From assembly GCA_032158295.1 (NCBI GenBank), contig CM063258.1, positions 8,946,583 to 9,010,582 of the forward strand: a stretch of DNA of 64,000 nucleotides, given 5' to 3'. This document shows, one piece after another, positions 38,701 to 51,330 of the stretch (positions are counted from its first letter, which is position 1; every line of letters begins with the position of its first letter). Below the pieces are notes generated by a model. The model ran no database searches, was not told the origin of the DNA, and worked only from the letters and a program-made list of their open reading frames with translations. Both the position numbers and the translations under genes were made by a program. The stretch is from Pycnopodia helianthoides (Eukaryota; Echinodermata; Asteroidea; Forcipulatida; Asteriidae).

Positions 38701-39920
38701 GCCTGTACAATTTTACTAAAATTAATGGACACACATTTTTGAACAAACACACACACGCACACACACCAAACAAAATAAAGCAAAGCACAGCGTGTACATT
38801 TTGTTCACATGTGTACATTATGCTCAAATAAATCGTCGGGCCATACAATGAAAAGTAGGTTCAGACAAATGTTTTTAAAAATGTTTCTATATATATTAGT
38901 TTTTTATCGGCATTTCACAGATATAAATATTGCCAGTATTGTTGATGCACGGGTGAGATTTAAAAAGGTAATAGTTCAGAAACAGAATTATCTATTATGT
39001 ATTAATTCGTCTAGTAATTACCATTTCTCCAGTGACGTCTTTATTACTCTCAGCGAACAAAAAACTGTATTAATCATTCAAAAATCCTTTCTTTTGAAGC
39101 CACGAACCCGGCATAACTTGAATTGTAAAATAAAAAGCAAAGGTCACCCTATATTTTATTGACCGTATCCCTCCCACATGTCCGGAGGCCACACAGCGTG
39201 TCGGTCTACCTTTGAATAACGATAACGATACCCACATTTTGTATCTCAATCTTGACTAGATCAGAGATACAACCGGCCCACAACCCGAGGGTGTTGGCTT
39301 GTATAAGAAGTTAGTATCTGTCGTCCAAAATGATGGCAGTGAGTTTACCTCCAGGGGTGGGGGGGGGGGGTAATGGGGAGACACCGCTTGATGTATTATG
39401 TAGGTGTGAATATCACATCTTGATGTGTTATCAATTGACCGACCTTACATGACATTTAACCATTTCCGGACAGTTGTGTACCGTATGCGCAACACAGTTA
39501 TAGTTTAAACTGACCAACCCTTACCCCAAATGATGGATCTTTCTCACACTTCTCACAAAAATTAAAAAATAATTAAGATCATCATCAGCATAAACTACTT
39601 CAAATACTGATTACAAATAAATTATACTACATTTGTATATCTATTTTTGTATTGGCACAATTCAAATAATTTGATAAGTAATTACATACCAGTGCAATAG
39701 CCAGTTGAGTTCCCTGTGAAAAAAAGTCATTCCTGTCAAACAGCACTGGTATCAAACCTCCTGTGTCGTATGTTAAATGTCACTGCGTTTATACGCTGCC
39801 CACAGTAACATGTAACAAATCATGCTTGTTTTAAAAAACGTACATTCTCACGTAAACTTTGATATAAAACACAAGGATGACATTCTACGTAAAAGCAATG
39901 TTAAATGCGACCAATGTTAC

Positions 39921-40257
39921 TTAAAGGTATTGTACACTTTTGGTAACGGCGCAAAATCAGAGTCCACATTTTGTGTGATTCAACATATGCATGAATAAAC
40001 AAACCTGTGAAAGTTTGAGCTCAATTGGTCATCGAGGTCACGAGAACATAGTGTGTTTTCTGTTTTTTCAAACATCGAGTTTTTATCACGCGTGATAAAA
40101 ACTATTGTTTTACTAATTTCTCAGAAACGATAGCATTTTAGGCAGAAATATTTTAAGGAACCCTTTCTACCATCACTTACTTTAAATCATGTAAGTTATA
40201 TGTGAATCTGTGAACATTTGTGTTTTTCGATCTTACCAAGTGTACCGGGGCGTTTAA
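39921..40257. mobile_element. TTAAAG-family MITE (GGTATTGTACACTTTTGG)
   Basis: The ends are TTAAAGGTATTGTACACTTT and its partner AAGTGTACCGGGGCGTTTAA. The interior has CATGCATGAATAAACAAACC-like and GAGCTCAATTGGTCATCG blocks shared across the family. Confidence 0.75.
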
Positions 40258-43256
40258 GTATATCCGGCAGACAGCTAGGTGCGACATAACTCCTGACATT
40301 CACACGACCTAATGCGTGTGACAATAATAATGTCCACATTAAAATGAAAAGTGACATCTCAAACGAAGGTCACTCAGAAGCATGTGTGAAGGTTTGTATT
40401 ATTTTTAAAGAAGAAAATATCACGGTTGTTCTATTGATTGGTTTGGCCATGGACCTTTGGCATTGGCCGAAACATGATTCATAATCCGCGCGCGAAAGGA
40501 CGGTGTGAGATATCAACGGTTACTACCCCCCACCCCGTTGCCGCCGTCTACTCGTAAATTGGGTCGAGTCATCGAGAGGTGAAAGAGCACTCTGCACCGC
40601 ATGAAAGGACCGAATTTAATCAAATACCTGCGCTTCCTGCATTTGATTGCATTTTAGTGTCCAGTCACTTACGGTACCCCAGGCACTCGTTGTTGGAATA
40701 CTATCCAACCACCCCTATTGCATTAGTAGAAGACTCCAAGAGATCTCGACGTAAGCTCGAACTTAATTTGAAGCGAAGAATAAAATAAGTCACAGTTAAA
40801 CATTGTGAAGTATCGGTCACACATTTTGTTTTGTCCTCTGCCACTTGTTATGTACATTCTGTTAACAATAGTTGTCAACGCAAGACCCTTGGGACGATTG
40901 CAGTTTCAAAATGTTTCTTTAAATTATAAATGTTATAAACTATAATTATAATGCCTGGTGCACAACAACCCTAGCCAAATAAAATATGGTAACAACATGA
41001 AGCTATTAAATCAAAATGGCTAAAAGCAATCGTCGAACTGAGGCAAGGGGTGACTTTTCGACGCTAGGTGGCAGCAGACTTATTTTCCCTTGCTTACGTA
41101 ATTCTGAGGTAGAGGGGTGCACCCCACTAAATAGGAAGAAAACAGAGCGTCATCCTTATTTATATATTGTAGGCTCTCAAACTATTGTATTCTACTCAGA
41201 TTTGAGAGCCAACTAAAAGGATTAGAGTGTAAAAAATTTGCCCAACTGTGACCTGGGGGTTGATGACTTCTAACTCGAGGTATTTTGCATGACCTAGGCC
41301 GTGAAAAAATTATCCTATTTGCCAAATAAAAGCATTAAGTGTGACCCTGGGGGTTGAACAATTTTGCGTGAAAAATGATCTATTTGCCAAGAGGTGTAAG
41401 GACATATTTCAAGATTGATGCTCGGACGTTCGGAAATTTACACACATATGCAGGGGTTTTTATCTGGAGGGAGAATAACTCGACTGTGTAAGGACATAAT
41501 ACTTCAAGATTGATGCTCGGACGTTTGGAAATTTACACATGTGTAGGGGTGTTTTTATTTGGAGGGAGAATAAATCGACGGGCCATGGGACTCCTCGTGT
41601 CAAATTGAGCAGAGGATAAAAGTTGAGGAGCCAATGGAAAATTTTCTCTTTAATGTAAAAAGCTTTGAGACTTTAGTGTTTTTTTTAAGTAGTTTTGAAT
41701 ATTTAGCATTTTGCACTCTATGCTATGAATGGTTGTTTAGTGGGGTGCACCCAGAGCAGTGGAGTCACCTGGTAAGTCTGCTGATCCCCAAAGACCCCCA
41801 TAGGAGCTACTGTATTACGCAATATACATCAGGATCATCAGCAATCTAGTGAACGCAAAGATACTTCAAGACTCTTCCATTAATGCAATAGGGATGTCTG
41901 GATGACATTCTGACACTCGTGTTCCTGTTCAAGCGCAGCGTCACTAAAGAGGCGCACAAAATACTCCCTTTCTGTTCAGATTAACTGCTCCAATTTTCTC
42001 CCCGAGCAGATTTTCCGTTTTGCTGGTTAAATTTCTTTTCTGTACTGCACTGCTTTGGGGTGTTTGAAACATTGACACTGTATGTTTTGATTCCGTCTCA
42101 GGTTCACATTTATTATTACAGAATTTACCCACGAATCCCCTCACTGTTATGGCAGGGAGGGAAAGGTGTGGAAGTCATGGCTTTTCTCGGTAGTTTATGC
42201 TGATTATTAAATGACAGGAACGTCCAGTACCGCATGCACCATTTGCTGAACATTGTTTTTTTTCCCCCTGTTCGCCCTGTTTCTTAATTACGTTAAAGGG
42301 GCACCGTTACAAAAAATGAGTTCAGAATAATTAAATCAGTATTCGGGAACTCCATCTGTGTCAACAAATGACAACAACCTTTTTGGATTTTGTTTTCTGT
42401 TTAACATTTTTCGTTTATTTTAAACAGCAAGGACTTGATCAAACTAAGTGTTGCCGCCGAAGTGCTGCTACCTAATGAAACGTCAAGTTGTAAAAATAAC
42501 GCCTGTCGGTACCAATCCCCCATAGAAGCATGTCCGTCCGAAACACTGTCATGTTGGTGGTTGTTTAGTGTGTTTGTTGTAAGCTTCATGATTGGACTGA
42601 GAGTTCTTCCAACAACCAATGGTTATAAAAATGTGTCCCATAAGTACTGCCTGTATTTCTATACTCGTCCTGCATTCATCACTTCACAGTCATACTATTC
42701 CCTGCATAGTATTGCCAAACCTCAAGTGGTTGAGCGCCAAATTACCTCTCACATCTGGATGATTGTGACTGCAGTAGAGAATGCTGTCAGACCCCGAACT
42801 CACCGTCCCTCTCTCCCCCTCCTGTAATAACCTCATCTCATCCCCCTTACATTGTTGTATGTAATACCCAATGCCCGTGGGGCCCTCTGTAAACAGCGAC
42901 GAGCTCAGTCTAATTTGAAACCACTTTGAACCACAATGATTCACATTGGTCTTAGTGGCCATCATGATGACGACATACGGAGTACCCAATATTGGTTTTT
43001 GTCAGGGGGTTTAACCATCCACTGAAATGGTGTTACTCTCCCAATGGAAATGAGGCGAAGATAATTTTGTTGGTAGATTTCAATTACTTACATCTGTCTT
43101 TGAGGATCAGGATCATAAAACACGGAACCTTTGACGGTTGCATCAAATGATCAATCTGAACCTCATTTAATCAATACACCACAACATTAAGCGGTCGCCG
43201 CACGACTGCAAACTGCACTGGAAATGAAACTGTTTTCCCTCTGTCCAACTTCACAC

Positions 43257-43438
43257 CTGGTCCCAATTTCATAGAGCTGCTTAAGCAGAAAATGTATTGC
43301 TAAGCAGAAATCAGCAGGATACCAGTCACAAATTGCACATGTGACACGGTAGTTTGGCCGGTAACCTTATTCTGGTAAGCATAATTTTGTTTTGCTTAGC
43401 TACTTTTTGTGCTTAAGCAGCTTTATGAAATTGGGCCC
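43257..43438. mobile_element. GGGCCC-family foldback, first of a tandem pair
   Basis: The ends are CTGGTCCCAATTTCATAGAG and TTTATGAAATTGGGCCC. It is followed directly by a second copy at 43439. The pairing recalls that at 27372-27759. Confidence 0.8.
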
Positions 43439-43605
43439 TGGTCCAATTTTCATAGAGCTGCTTAAGCAGGAAACATTGCTTAACAATTTTCTGTTTGGCA
43501 GAAATGAGCAAGATACCAGTCAGAAATGTCACATGTGACATGTTATTTTGGCTGGTGGCCTTATTCTGGTAAGCATAATGTGTGCTTAGCTACTTTTTTT
43601 GTTTG
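43439..43605. mobile_element. GGGCCC-family foldback, second of a pair, 3'-truncated
   Basis: It begins TGGTCCAATTTTCATAGAGC and carries GATACCAGTCAGAAATG and GGCCTTATTCTGGTAAGC. It breaks off in TACTTTTTTTGTTTGCATC before the closing repeat. A SINE tail (GACACTTGAGCAAGACACTT) follows at 43676-43860. Confidence 0.75.
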
Positions 43606-43989
43606 CATCAAATAGAATAGCTTATCTAAGGAATATAACTTAAGTTTATAATCTAATTAACAATTTCGAATCCTGGTCCTGACACTTGAGCAAGACACTT
43701 CACTATAATTGCTTCCCTTCACCCAGGAGTAGATGATTACCTGTGAGGGTCTAGTTATTATATAGTTCTTGTGATTAATGTAGTCTGGTGCGGTTGCCAG
43801 GACATAATTGCATAGTCCACAGGGAGCTGAGATGGTTTATGGGATGATGTATAATAATGTACATGTGACTTGAAATCGGAGGTGACCGGTGCTACACTTT
43901 ACTATTGCATTTTGATATGACGCCAGAATACGTTACAAGCGGATATGGTTTTCACCCATAGCTCGAACAATTCCATATATCTCCGCTAT

Positions 43990-44267
43990 GGAGCACGGTC
44001 CCTTATCTGAATTAGTAAAGAAGGCAAGGTGACACATGCTGGGACATGTGCTTCGCAATGCATCCTGACTCACCTACTCGGAGCACTCTCATGTTTGCTG
44101 TAGTTGGCTCGGGCCCACCTGAGAGGCAGGCCGTCGTGACCGTCAAAATACTAACCTGGAAAGATTTGAATGCTCGTCAGTTGTCCCTGAAAACCCACAA
44201 TGATATTCTACGGCCTCGTGACGTAGGTGGTGAACGTTTGTCATGGAATAAATACTCTGTACATTAG
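43990..44267 (+). pseudogene. LINE retrotransposon remnant (C-terminal end of the reverse-transcriptase ORF)
   Basis: One frame reads a degraded ...HMLGHVLRNAS (the GHVLR word is typical just downstream of the reverse-transcriptase domain in several LINE clades). It then shifts into MHPDSPTRSTLMFAVVGSGP, KILTWKDLNARQLSLKTHND and ERLSWNKYSVH before a stop. The shift near 44055 and an internal stop show it is dead. Family assignment is from motif resemblance only. Confidence 0.55.
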
Positions 44268-46918
44268 AGACTGATATAATATTTATTCAGCGTTTACTCA
44301 CTAATACTGTTCCTGTATGCAGTTTTTAAATATGATCAATGTGTATAGGAATGTACCAGTTTAGTTAACAGACTGATACCAAAGACAGGGATATTTTCTT
44401 CGGTTCACTAACTGGCAAATTTGCTATCTCTGCTTCAACAGCAAGATGTCGTAGAACTTTCAGTTTATTACATTTTTATAACATGTAAATTTAAGTTTGG
44501 TCAGATTCTTTCCACAAAATACTCAAGTGGGATTGTTAGTCCTGAATTTCCCCCCAAAATTGTATAATTTTTATAAAATGTTACAATAATGTATGTAGTA
44601 GGTACGATAATCACCAATGGCTATGTTATAAGCAATCTGTTCCATGTTGGGTTTGAGTAGAATTTCCGTACATTGTTGTGTACATACACACAAAGCGTGT
44701 CCCCATTCGTGGACCCTCCGTTGTTCAACTCTTTGTCCTGACTAACGCGGGCTTCTCATTGTTTTTCTTTGTTAGAGCAATCGTTGACCTATTGTCCCTT
44801 TTGTTGCGAGTCCTCGGTTTGAATGTCACTAGAAATTCATTCACACAACTTTACGGATCTGGCTTGAGGGGCCCTGCTATTGTTCTATTATTCCCTTTTT
44901 TAAAGAATTCATCTGAGGGTCCAAGTTGAATAAGGACAAACTTTTGGGGTCCATTGTTCCATTGTGTAAAACACCCCACAAGGGCCCATCCGTAAGCCCA
45001 CAGCTCTGTATTACACACCCTCTGTGGACGCACATTGTTCTGTACACTTAACTCTTCAACACTGTAAAAGAAAAACACTGTGTGGACGTGTGTAAGTCCA
45101 CATATTGTTTCAAAACTCTGCCTTGTGAGGACGTACCCTTTCTGTTCTCAGGTCCGCACGTCGTATCTAATGCGTACCCATTCAGTTACACACATTTACA
45201 TTTCATGCAACTGAAATAAATTACTATCAAAGGAATATAACATCGACCCTATCTATTGATGAATTACCACGTTGTGAGTTCTCCGTACGGTGCCTATTTC
45301 CGACAGCAGGCATGTTTCTTTATGTATTGATAGATTTTCGCCTCGAGTGGTCCATGCATTTATTACTAGATCGGCAAACACCTTCCGGCATTTCAATCGC
45401 ATTTCGGGTACGACTTGACGTAGTCTACACATTCATATAAAGAATTGCATTTGTTCAAATTGGTGTGAACGAGTAGTACGTTCAATAGTCAGGTACTTTT
45501 ATCCCGTCGAAAAGCTGGGCTGGCGATCCAGCAGTTTTAGTGTCGATAGGCAAAACGCAACTAATTGAGCTTAAAAGCTATTTCAGTGATCCGATCTGTG
45601 GCCACTATATAGCTGCGTCCAACTTATCAGATGTAATTTATTCCTTCATCGTTACTCTGAATGCTGTCGTCGTCTATCGCACTGCCGTTATGTTGTGTTC
45701 AACGGTTTTATTTGTCTCCACTTTCTATTTCAGAAGTTAAGTTGTAATTTTGCTTATGCCTATTTTTCCCCCGTCATGAAGTTTGATAATAGGCCTATTC
45801 TAACTGAATATTCATAGTAAGTTGTTTTCTCTCACTGTCAATATGTCCTTTTTTATATGGACCTTTATACAACATTAATGTCTGAAAGCTGATAAAAGTG
45901 ATCATATCAAAATGAACGTGTAATATAATACTCTGTAAATGTGTGATGGAATACTGGTAGCAAGTCGTATAGGCGGGCGGTACATCCAGTGCATGCAATG
46001 GGATCCTTTTTTAATTTAAGGTTAACAAAAAAATTAAATTCGGTATCTATTTTTTGTAATATTAATAAAAAATGACCAGAGTTTTCCCGACATAATTCGG
46101 ATGCAAAATAAGCCCACGGTAAAATTTTTGAATCACAGGTCCTTTTCTATTGTTCTCCATTGTTCTCTATTTTACATTGTTCGCTGAGAACAATGAAAAG
46201 GGACCAGTGAGCGGGACACCCGCTATCGTCTCAAGAGTCTTATTACCGAAAAGTTCATGGGTACCCGGCAAGTAAAGGGGTTTTAAGAGCTACATGTGCT
46301 CCACTTTGTAGGCTTAAACCTACTCCTAAAATTTCCAGAGTGATGAGTGAATGCGTCGTTTGGACACAGAGTGCCTATATTGTTGTGAATGTGGTTGTTA
46401 TAAAGTGTTATGTTAATATTATTACATTTTTGTATCAATTATGATATGAAACATTTTATATAATGGGTCTGTGGAGATAAATTTAAATAAAAAACTGATT
46501 TGCAAAATGATCTTATATAACATTCAAGGCAGATTTGTGCATAATGGATGCACCCACACGACTTTATGACGCATGTATAGAAACCAACAAACACTTCTAG
46601 CCTTCGTGAATGCTGAATCATGCCTGCAGAGTGCAAACTGCAATTTAGTATACTCCCCAATGTCTGCATAATGGAATCACCGCAATGTGCCCCCACTGCA
46701 CATCTGACCATTAATGCAAGACCAATCGAAGTGGCACCAAAAAGATCCAATCAAATATAGGCTAAAATGGAAATTAAAGAACTTCATGATTTAATTTGTT
46801 CTGGTTCATTAATAGTCGCCCTTCAAATGTAAATAGAAAAAAAGAACCAATCGAGCAGCCAGTTCTGAAAGACCGAGTGATTAATAGTGGTCAACACCAA
46901 AAAATTGAAAATTTAAAG

Positions 46919-46985
46919 AAATATATTCTTTATTGGTTTTGGGAAGAGTAAATTAATTTCCATCATCTAGTTTTAAATAAACACA
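46919..46985 (+). repeat. Solitary diverged unit of the 58-bp satellite
   Basis: The run TTTATTGGTTTTGGGAAGAG, TAAATTAATTTCCATCATC and TAGTTTTAAATAAACA follows the same order as diverged units near 1080-1230. There is only one unit. Confidence 0.5.
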
Positions 46986-47277
46986 CCACACAACCGACCT
47001 GCATGTGAAAAGTTCATCAAATTTGATGAGGAAGTGTTAGTGAAAAAAAGGGGTTGTGACTTGTATGTGACTTTGTGCACGTTTACAAACACTTATTTCG
47101 ATTGCTGCCATTATGAGACGGTGAATTTTGAGATTGTTAATTGCAATTTGCACGTCTTTAGATATAATTATTTCAAACAGAAATGTTTTCTCTGATGGAT
47201 TGGTACTGGTTTAAAATGTACAATCTGTGAGCTTTCAGATTCAAATTAACATCCTTCGATTATTACGAATATTTCAC

Positions 47278-47653
47278 TTTAAAGGTATTATGCAGGATTG
47301 ATAGGCCTACTGTAAAAAAAAAAAAAAAAAAAATTTAATTACAGTCTGAAAGCTTATGATTATGAAGTTCATAATAGAACCATTTTTTGGCTGTGAAATA
47401 TTCCCCCAGAGTTGAAGTCCTATTTGAGAAAACCCGTGCGTCTGAAAACCTAAAAAATAAAAAAACGCAACTGCTGATTTCAGTTGTTAACCAAAAATAA
47501 GGACAATGTGTTTAGGCCTAATGCTGAAAATTGTGCATGTTTTTGTTAACCATTTTCTCCTGACTCTGTCACTCAATGAATTAAGCCCAAATTTTCACTT
47601 GATCACACAAAACTATTTTGTCAGCTCTACCAATCCTGTGTAATACCTTTAAA
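47278..47653. mobile_element. TTTAAAGGTATTATGCAGGATTG MITE
   Basis: The ends TTTAAAGGTATTATGCAGG and AATCCTGTGTAATACCTTTAAA are inverted repeats. The AGGATTG(A/G)TAG part of both ends also pairs. A poly(A) tract lies inside. No frame is visible. Confidence 0.7.
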
Positions 47654-50600
47654 CATCCACTTGAGGGTGATGGTTGAGGCCTGTTAGAAACAGTCTATAG
47701 CTGTAGCTATAGGCTCTAACAACTGCGGTCACGATCTGGCAGGAAACGTTAACTAATTGAGTCACGGTGTGAAAACGAACCCCACCGCACGAGTCTATTG
47801 TACACATTAATGTGTAACCCAGGCAACGCCTTTCACTCTTTGAGTCTTTGTCAAACCGGGGATTAATTGAATCAAAAATATCATGTGTTTGTCAAAATCT
47901 ATGGCATGTGCAACGATCATGTTCGTTTTATTAACTGTATTTGAATGAATTATTGATTTTTTTTTAATTTTAATAATAGGCCTATAGTTCTCTCGTGGTT
48001 ATAGAGTTGATTCTTATTGTTGATCGTTCCCTGGCAGTAATTGCAGTTTTGACTCACAGATTGTCAATTTAACAGCAGTTAATTTAATTTAGAAGCTGCA
48101 TTGGTGTGTTTAACCGAAAGAGATACTGTATAATGCACAACTGTAGACGCTGAACAGTGAACATAAATCCAATTTGACTTTCATATAAACTATTATTGTT
48201 GTGGGCCCAACTATAGTTGGACCGGGACTTACTAAAATGTTCAGATCCCAACTATAGTGGCCTAGTTGGGCCTATTCCAACTTGGGGGGGGGGGGTTCTA
48301 ACTGATGTTAAATTTCAACAATAGTTTAGCCGATTCCAAGTATAGTTTGGTTGATTTCAAAGTTTGGGTAAAAGTAGTATCCTTTGTTTGGAGTGCACTT
48401 TATCATTACAATATGTTGGCACAAACCCTCTCGAAGAAATACCGATATGGCAAAAACAGTTGTTTAAAAACATTAAGCTAACAAAAGCTAATAAAATGCA
48501 ACACATCTTGATTGAAGTTTACATTCATGCCGCACCGGTATTCTCACACGATTTATTAAGTGCAACAAAATGTTTACCTATACCTTTGACTCCCTCTATA
48601 CAACCAACTACAAAGGGAAACTTTTTGACGATAGCGGGCGTCCCACTCACCGGTCCATTTTCTATTGTTCTCGGCGACGAGATGTACCAACCAAACCGAG
48701 GCTGGAAAGAATAATAGTCAGATGCCTCATTTAGTACAATAAAAACCAGAACTCATTATTGTGGATGCACATGAGGAACATGTCTGAGATAATGTCAGCA
48801 TGATGAAGGTCTACTGGCTTTTCCTCCCCACTTTCTGGGGACGCTAGGTTAAAGCACACTTGCCACGTATTCATTGTTCTCTGAAATAATGCGAATGCTC
48901 AGAACTACGTATGTCTGCTGCCATCCTAGCGTACACAAATTTCGCGTCCGCTCTTCGCCATTACTGGCGACGATATCCAGGTAGCGGGTCAGAGGTTAAA
49001 GTTCGATGAATCCAAACATTCGGGGGAAATACAACGAGATGGCGCCTTTAACATTGTTACAGAATTGCCGCCACACGCCGAATAACAATGGCGTGTAGTG
49101 TTATGAAATTGTGCCGTGTTTTGTATAAATATTATAGATTAAATATATATATTTAATAACTTGGTATACCACCCGCTAGTTCGTTTTTCTAATGCGTCTG
49201 CAAGATGAACAAAAATTGCCCTGTGGGGGTCTTTTTCATGTATCTTTTAAATTTGTTGATGTGTTCCTAAACCCACGCTACGTGTTTAAACATGGTATCG
49301 ACGCATAAATATTACATACCTTTGAATGCTTTGCGGATCGTCTAGTCAAAATGTCATTTAAAAATGTACCGATGCACACCCAGAGGTAAAGTGTGTTGTA
49401 TTTTTGATGTTACAGAGCCCACTCGACGGTCGTAAGTGTGACAAATGTATATGTGAGTCGCCACACCAATTTCGTCTCTTAAAGTTGTATTTTTGCAACA
49501 TTTATGGAAAGTGTCACCCTTTTGGCAATACTATTAGTTTGTCTGTACTCGGCCTGTATTCGGCATAATGGTGCTGTATTTATATCTCACAATAATGAAT
49601 GTATTGGTTTGGGGAATTTTTAATAACGTTGTGTTCATGTTTTGTTATCACAAGCGAAAAGAGTGTAAGTTATAATAAATACAAAATTATGTGTAGGCCT
49701 ATAACTACTTTGCTCATTAAAAAAGTCAGACCGGCAAAAATAAAACCAATTTCAATCAATTTAAACCAATTCAGGCGGAACTATTTCTCGGGATAATATT
49801 TGTATATATGCCGTTATCAATTAATAAGAAACGTGCAGAAGTTATTTTATGATACAAGTGCCATTTATAATAGGATTGTCTTGGAACAAATTGTTTACAA
49901 TGAATCTAGCTAAGTAAAGATTATGTAACAATCAATTGTAGCAATGCTTCCTTTTTTTCTTTTCTTTTTTCAAACACCGAATAGCCGAGAGAAACCTTGC
50001 CACAATTATTGTTGTCCTGCGTAATTTTGTTTTATTTCGTAATTGGAAACGGTCTTCCTGTGAGGTTTTGACCTTGTGCTTCTAATTTTATTAGTGACTG
50101 TTTCATGACACTTAGTATCGCTCGATAAGATTTAAACTAATTTATTCTTTATGGAAAACAATACAACGACAAATGCCGTGTAGGTATTTTTTTTACGGGC
50201 CTTAACCTTTCAGTCACGATCCACTATCAATTGCACGTCCGTGATACACTTCATTGTATAATGCAATAAAGCGCCGGGACCAGCCATGCAGCATTTCGTG
50301 GCCTTGTTTCGCCAGTTTGCGGTATAACATGCATGTGGTGTAGTCCTAACTCGGCGTTATTTACCTCTAAGGAAAAAACCCATCACATCTGCATGTACAA
50401 CACCTCCGAAGGTTTGATGCCCGGTCACTTTCCATTGGCGTTGCTTAATATGTTTATAAGTAAAAATGTCTTATTATAATTTGATATGTAACGGTTGCAT
50501 GGTTTTCTTTTTGAAATGCTTTGGGGTTTTACATAACGCGCCATAGAAATGCATTTTTTATTTATTTATTTTGTATTATTAATACTATTATTATTATTAC

Positions 50601-51059
50601 ATGATTATGTGAGAAACAACATAATGAGGTTTTGTACAATAGAGACCTACCCAGGCATTGCGTAAATCGTTCATAGGCTCAGCTGCCTTGGAAGCTAATA
50701 GTTTTTCTTTTCATGTACGGAGCTCCGCATCATATCACCAATCCAGTAATAATTGACCCGTCGCAAAATCAACCTGTTTTATGGAATAAGTTGACCTGTC
50801 TTTACAATTCATCTCCCCGAGACGACTTGGTGAAACTAACAGGTCGACTTACCACCTCACTTTCAGGATAAGTCGTTTTGGCGAGTTAAATCATCACGGA
50901 GAGTCGGCTTCTTTGGATAAGAAAGTTGTCATGGCGAGATGTCTTATTGGGATAAGTCGACATAATTAGTTTCATTAAATGCAGGATGTCCTTTAGGAAA
51001 TTACCCCGCAAGTTAATGCCCGTAAAAACTCATTTTGTAAGGAGCACTGGAGAGCTGTC

Positions 51060-51330
51060 GATTATAAAACCGTGTGACAAACGACCCCTTTGAAGTAATG
51101 TAGTTTTAGAGAAAGAGGTAATTTTTCACCCCAAATTTTGTATCTGAGCAGGCGTCTGAAAGCACATAACTCTATGCAACAAGGGTCTTTTTTCTTTCAT
51201 TATTTTCTTGCATCTTCGATGACCATTGAGCCCAAACTTTCACAGGCTTGTTATTTTATGCGTATGTTGGGATACACCAAGTGAGGATACTGGGCTTTGA
51301 CAATTACCAAAAGTATACCCTGCCTTTAAG
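51060..51330. mobile_element. Truncated TTAAAG-family MITE
   Basis: From the right, AGTATACCCTGCCTTTAAG, TTTTGACAATTACC-type, TGGGATACACCAAGTGAGG, TTATTTTATGCGTATG and TTCTTTCATTATTTTCTTGC reproduce 17680-17915 in reverse. The left terminus is not clear. Confidence 0.6.

Larger units (their letters stand above)
35927..43250. other. Downstream / intergenic span with no convincing gene
   Basis: It begins as the C9orf78-homologue 3' UTR. Recognisable content: an AGGCCTGGAATTTC element (36672-36832), three SINEs (37187-37345, 38082-38225, 38555-38700), a TTAAAG-family MITE (39921-40257) and a duplicated motif at 41400-41570 (TTCAAGATTGATGCTCGGAC twice). The open frame at 42427-42827 follows an acceptor-like TTTTAAACAG and contains one hydrophobic segment. 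It has no recognisable homology and I do not call it. Confidence 0.5.

Noticed and set aside
42427..42827. 130-residue open frame after an acceptor-like TTTTAAACAG, with one hydrophobic segment
   Set aside because: No recognisable family, no matching donor or partner exon, and composition like the surrounding intergenic DNA.
48364..48714. 116-residue open frame
   Set aside because: Its 3' part is a dispersed repeat also found reversed near 46140-46225; no homology recognised.
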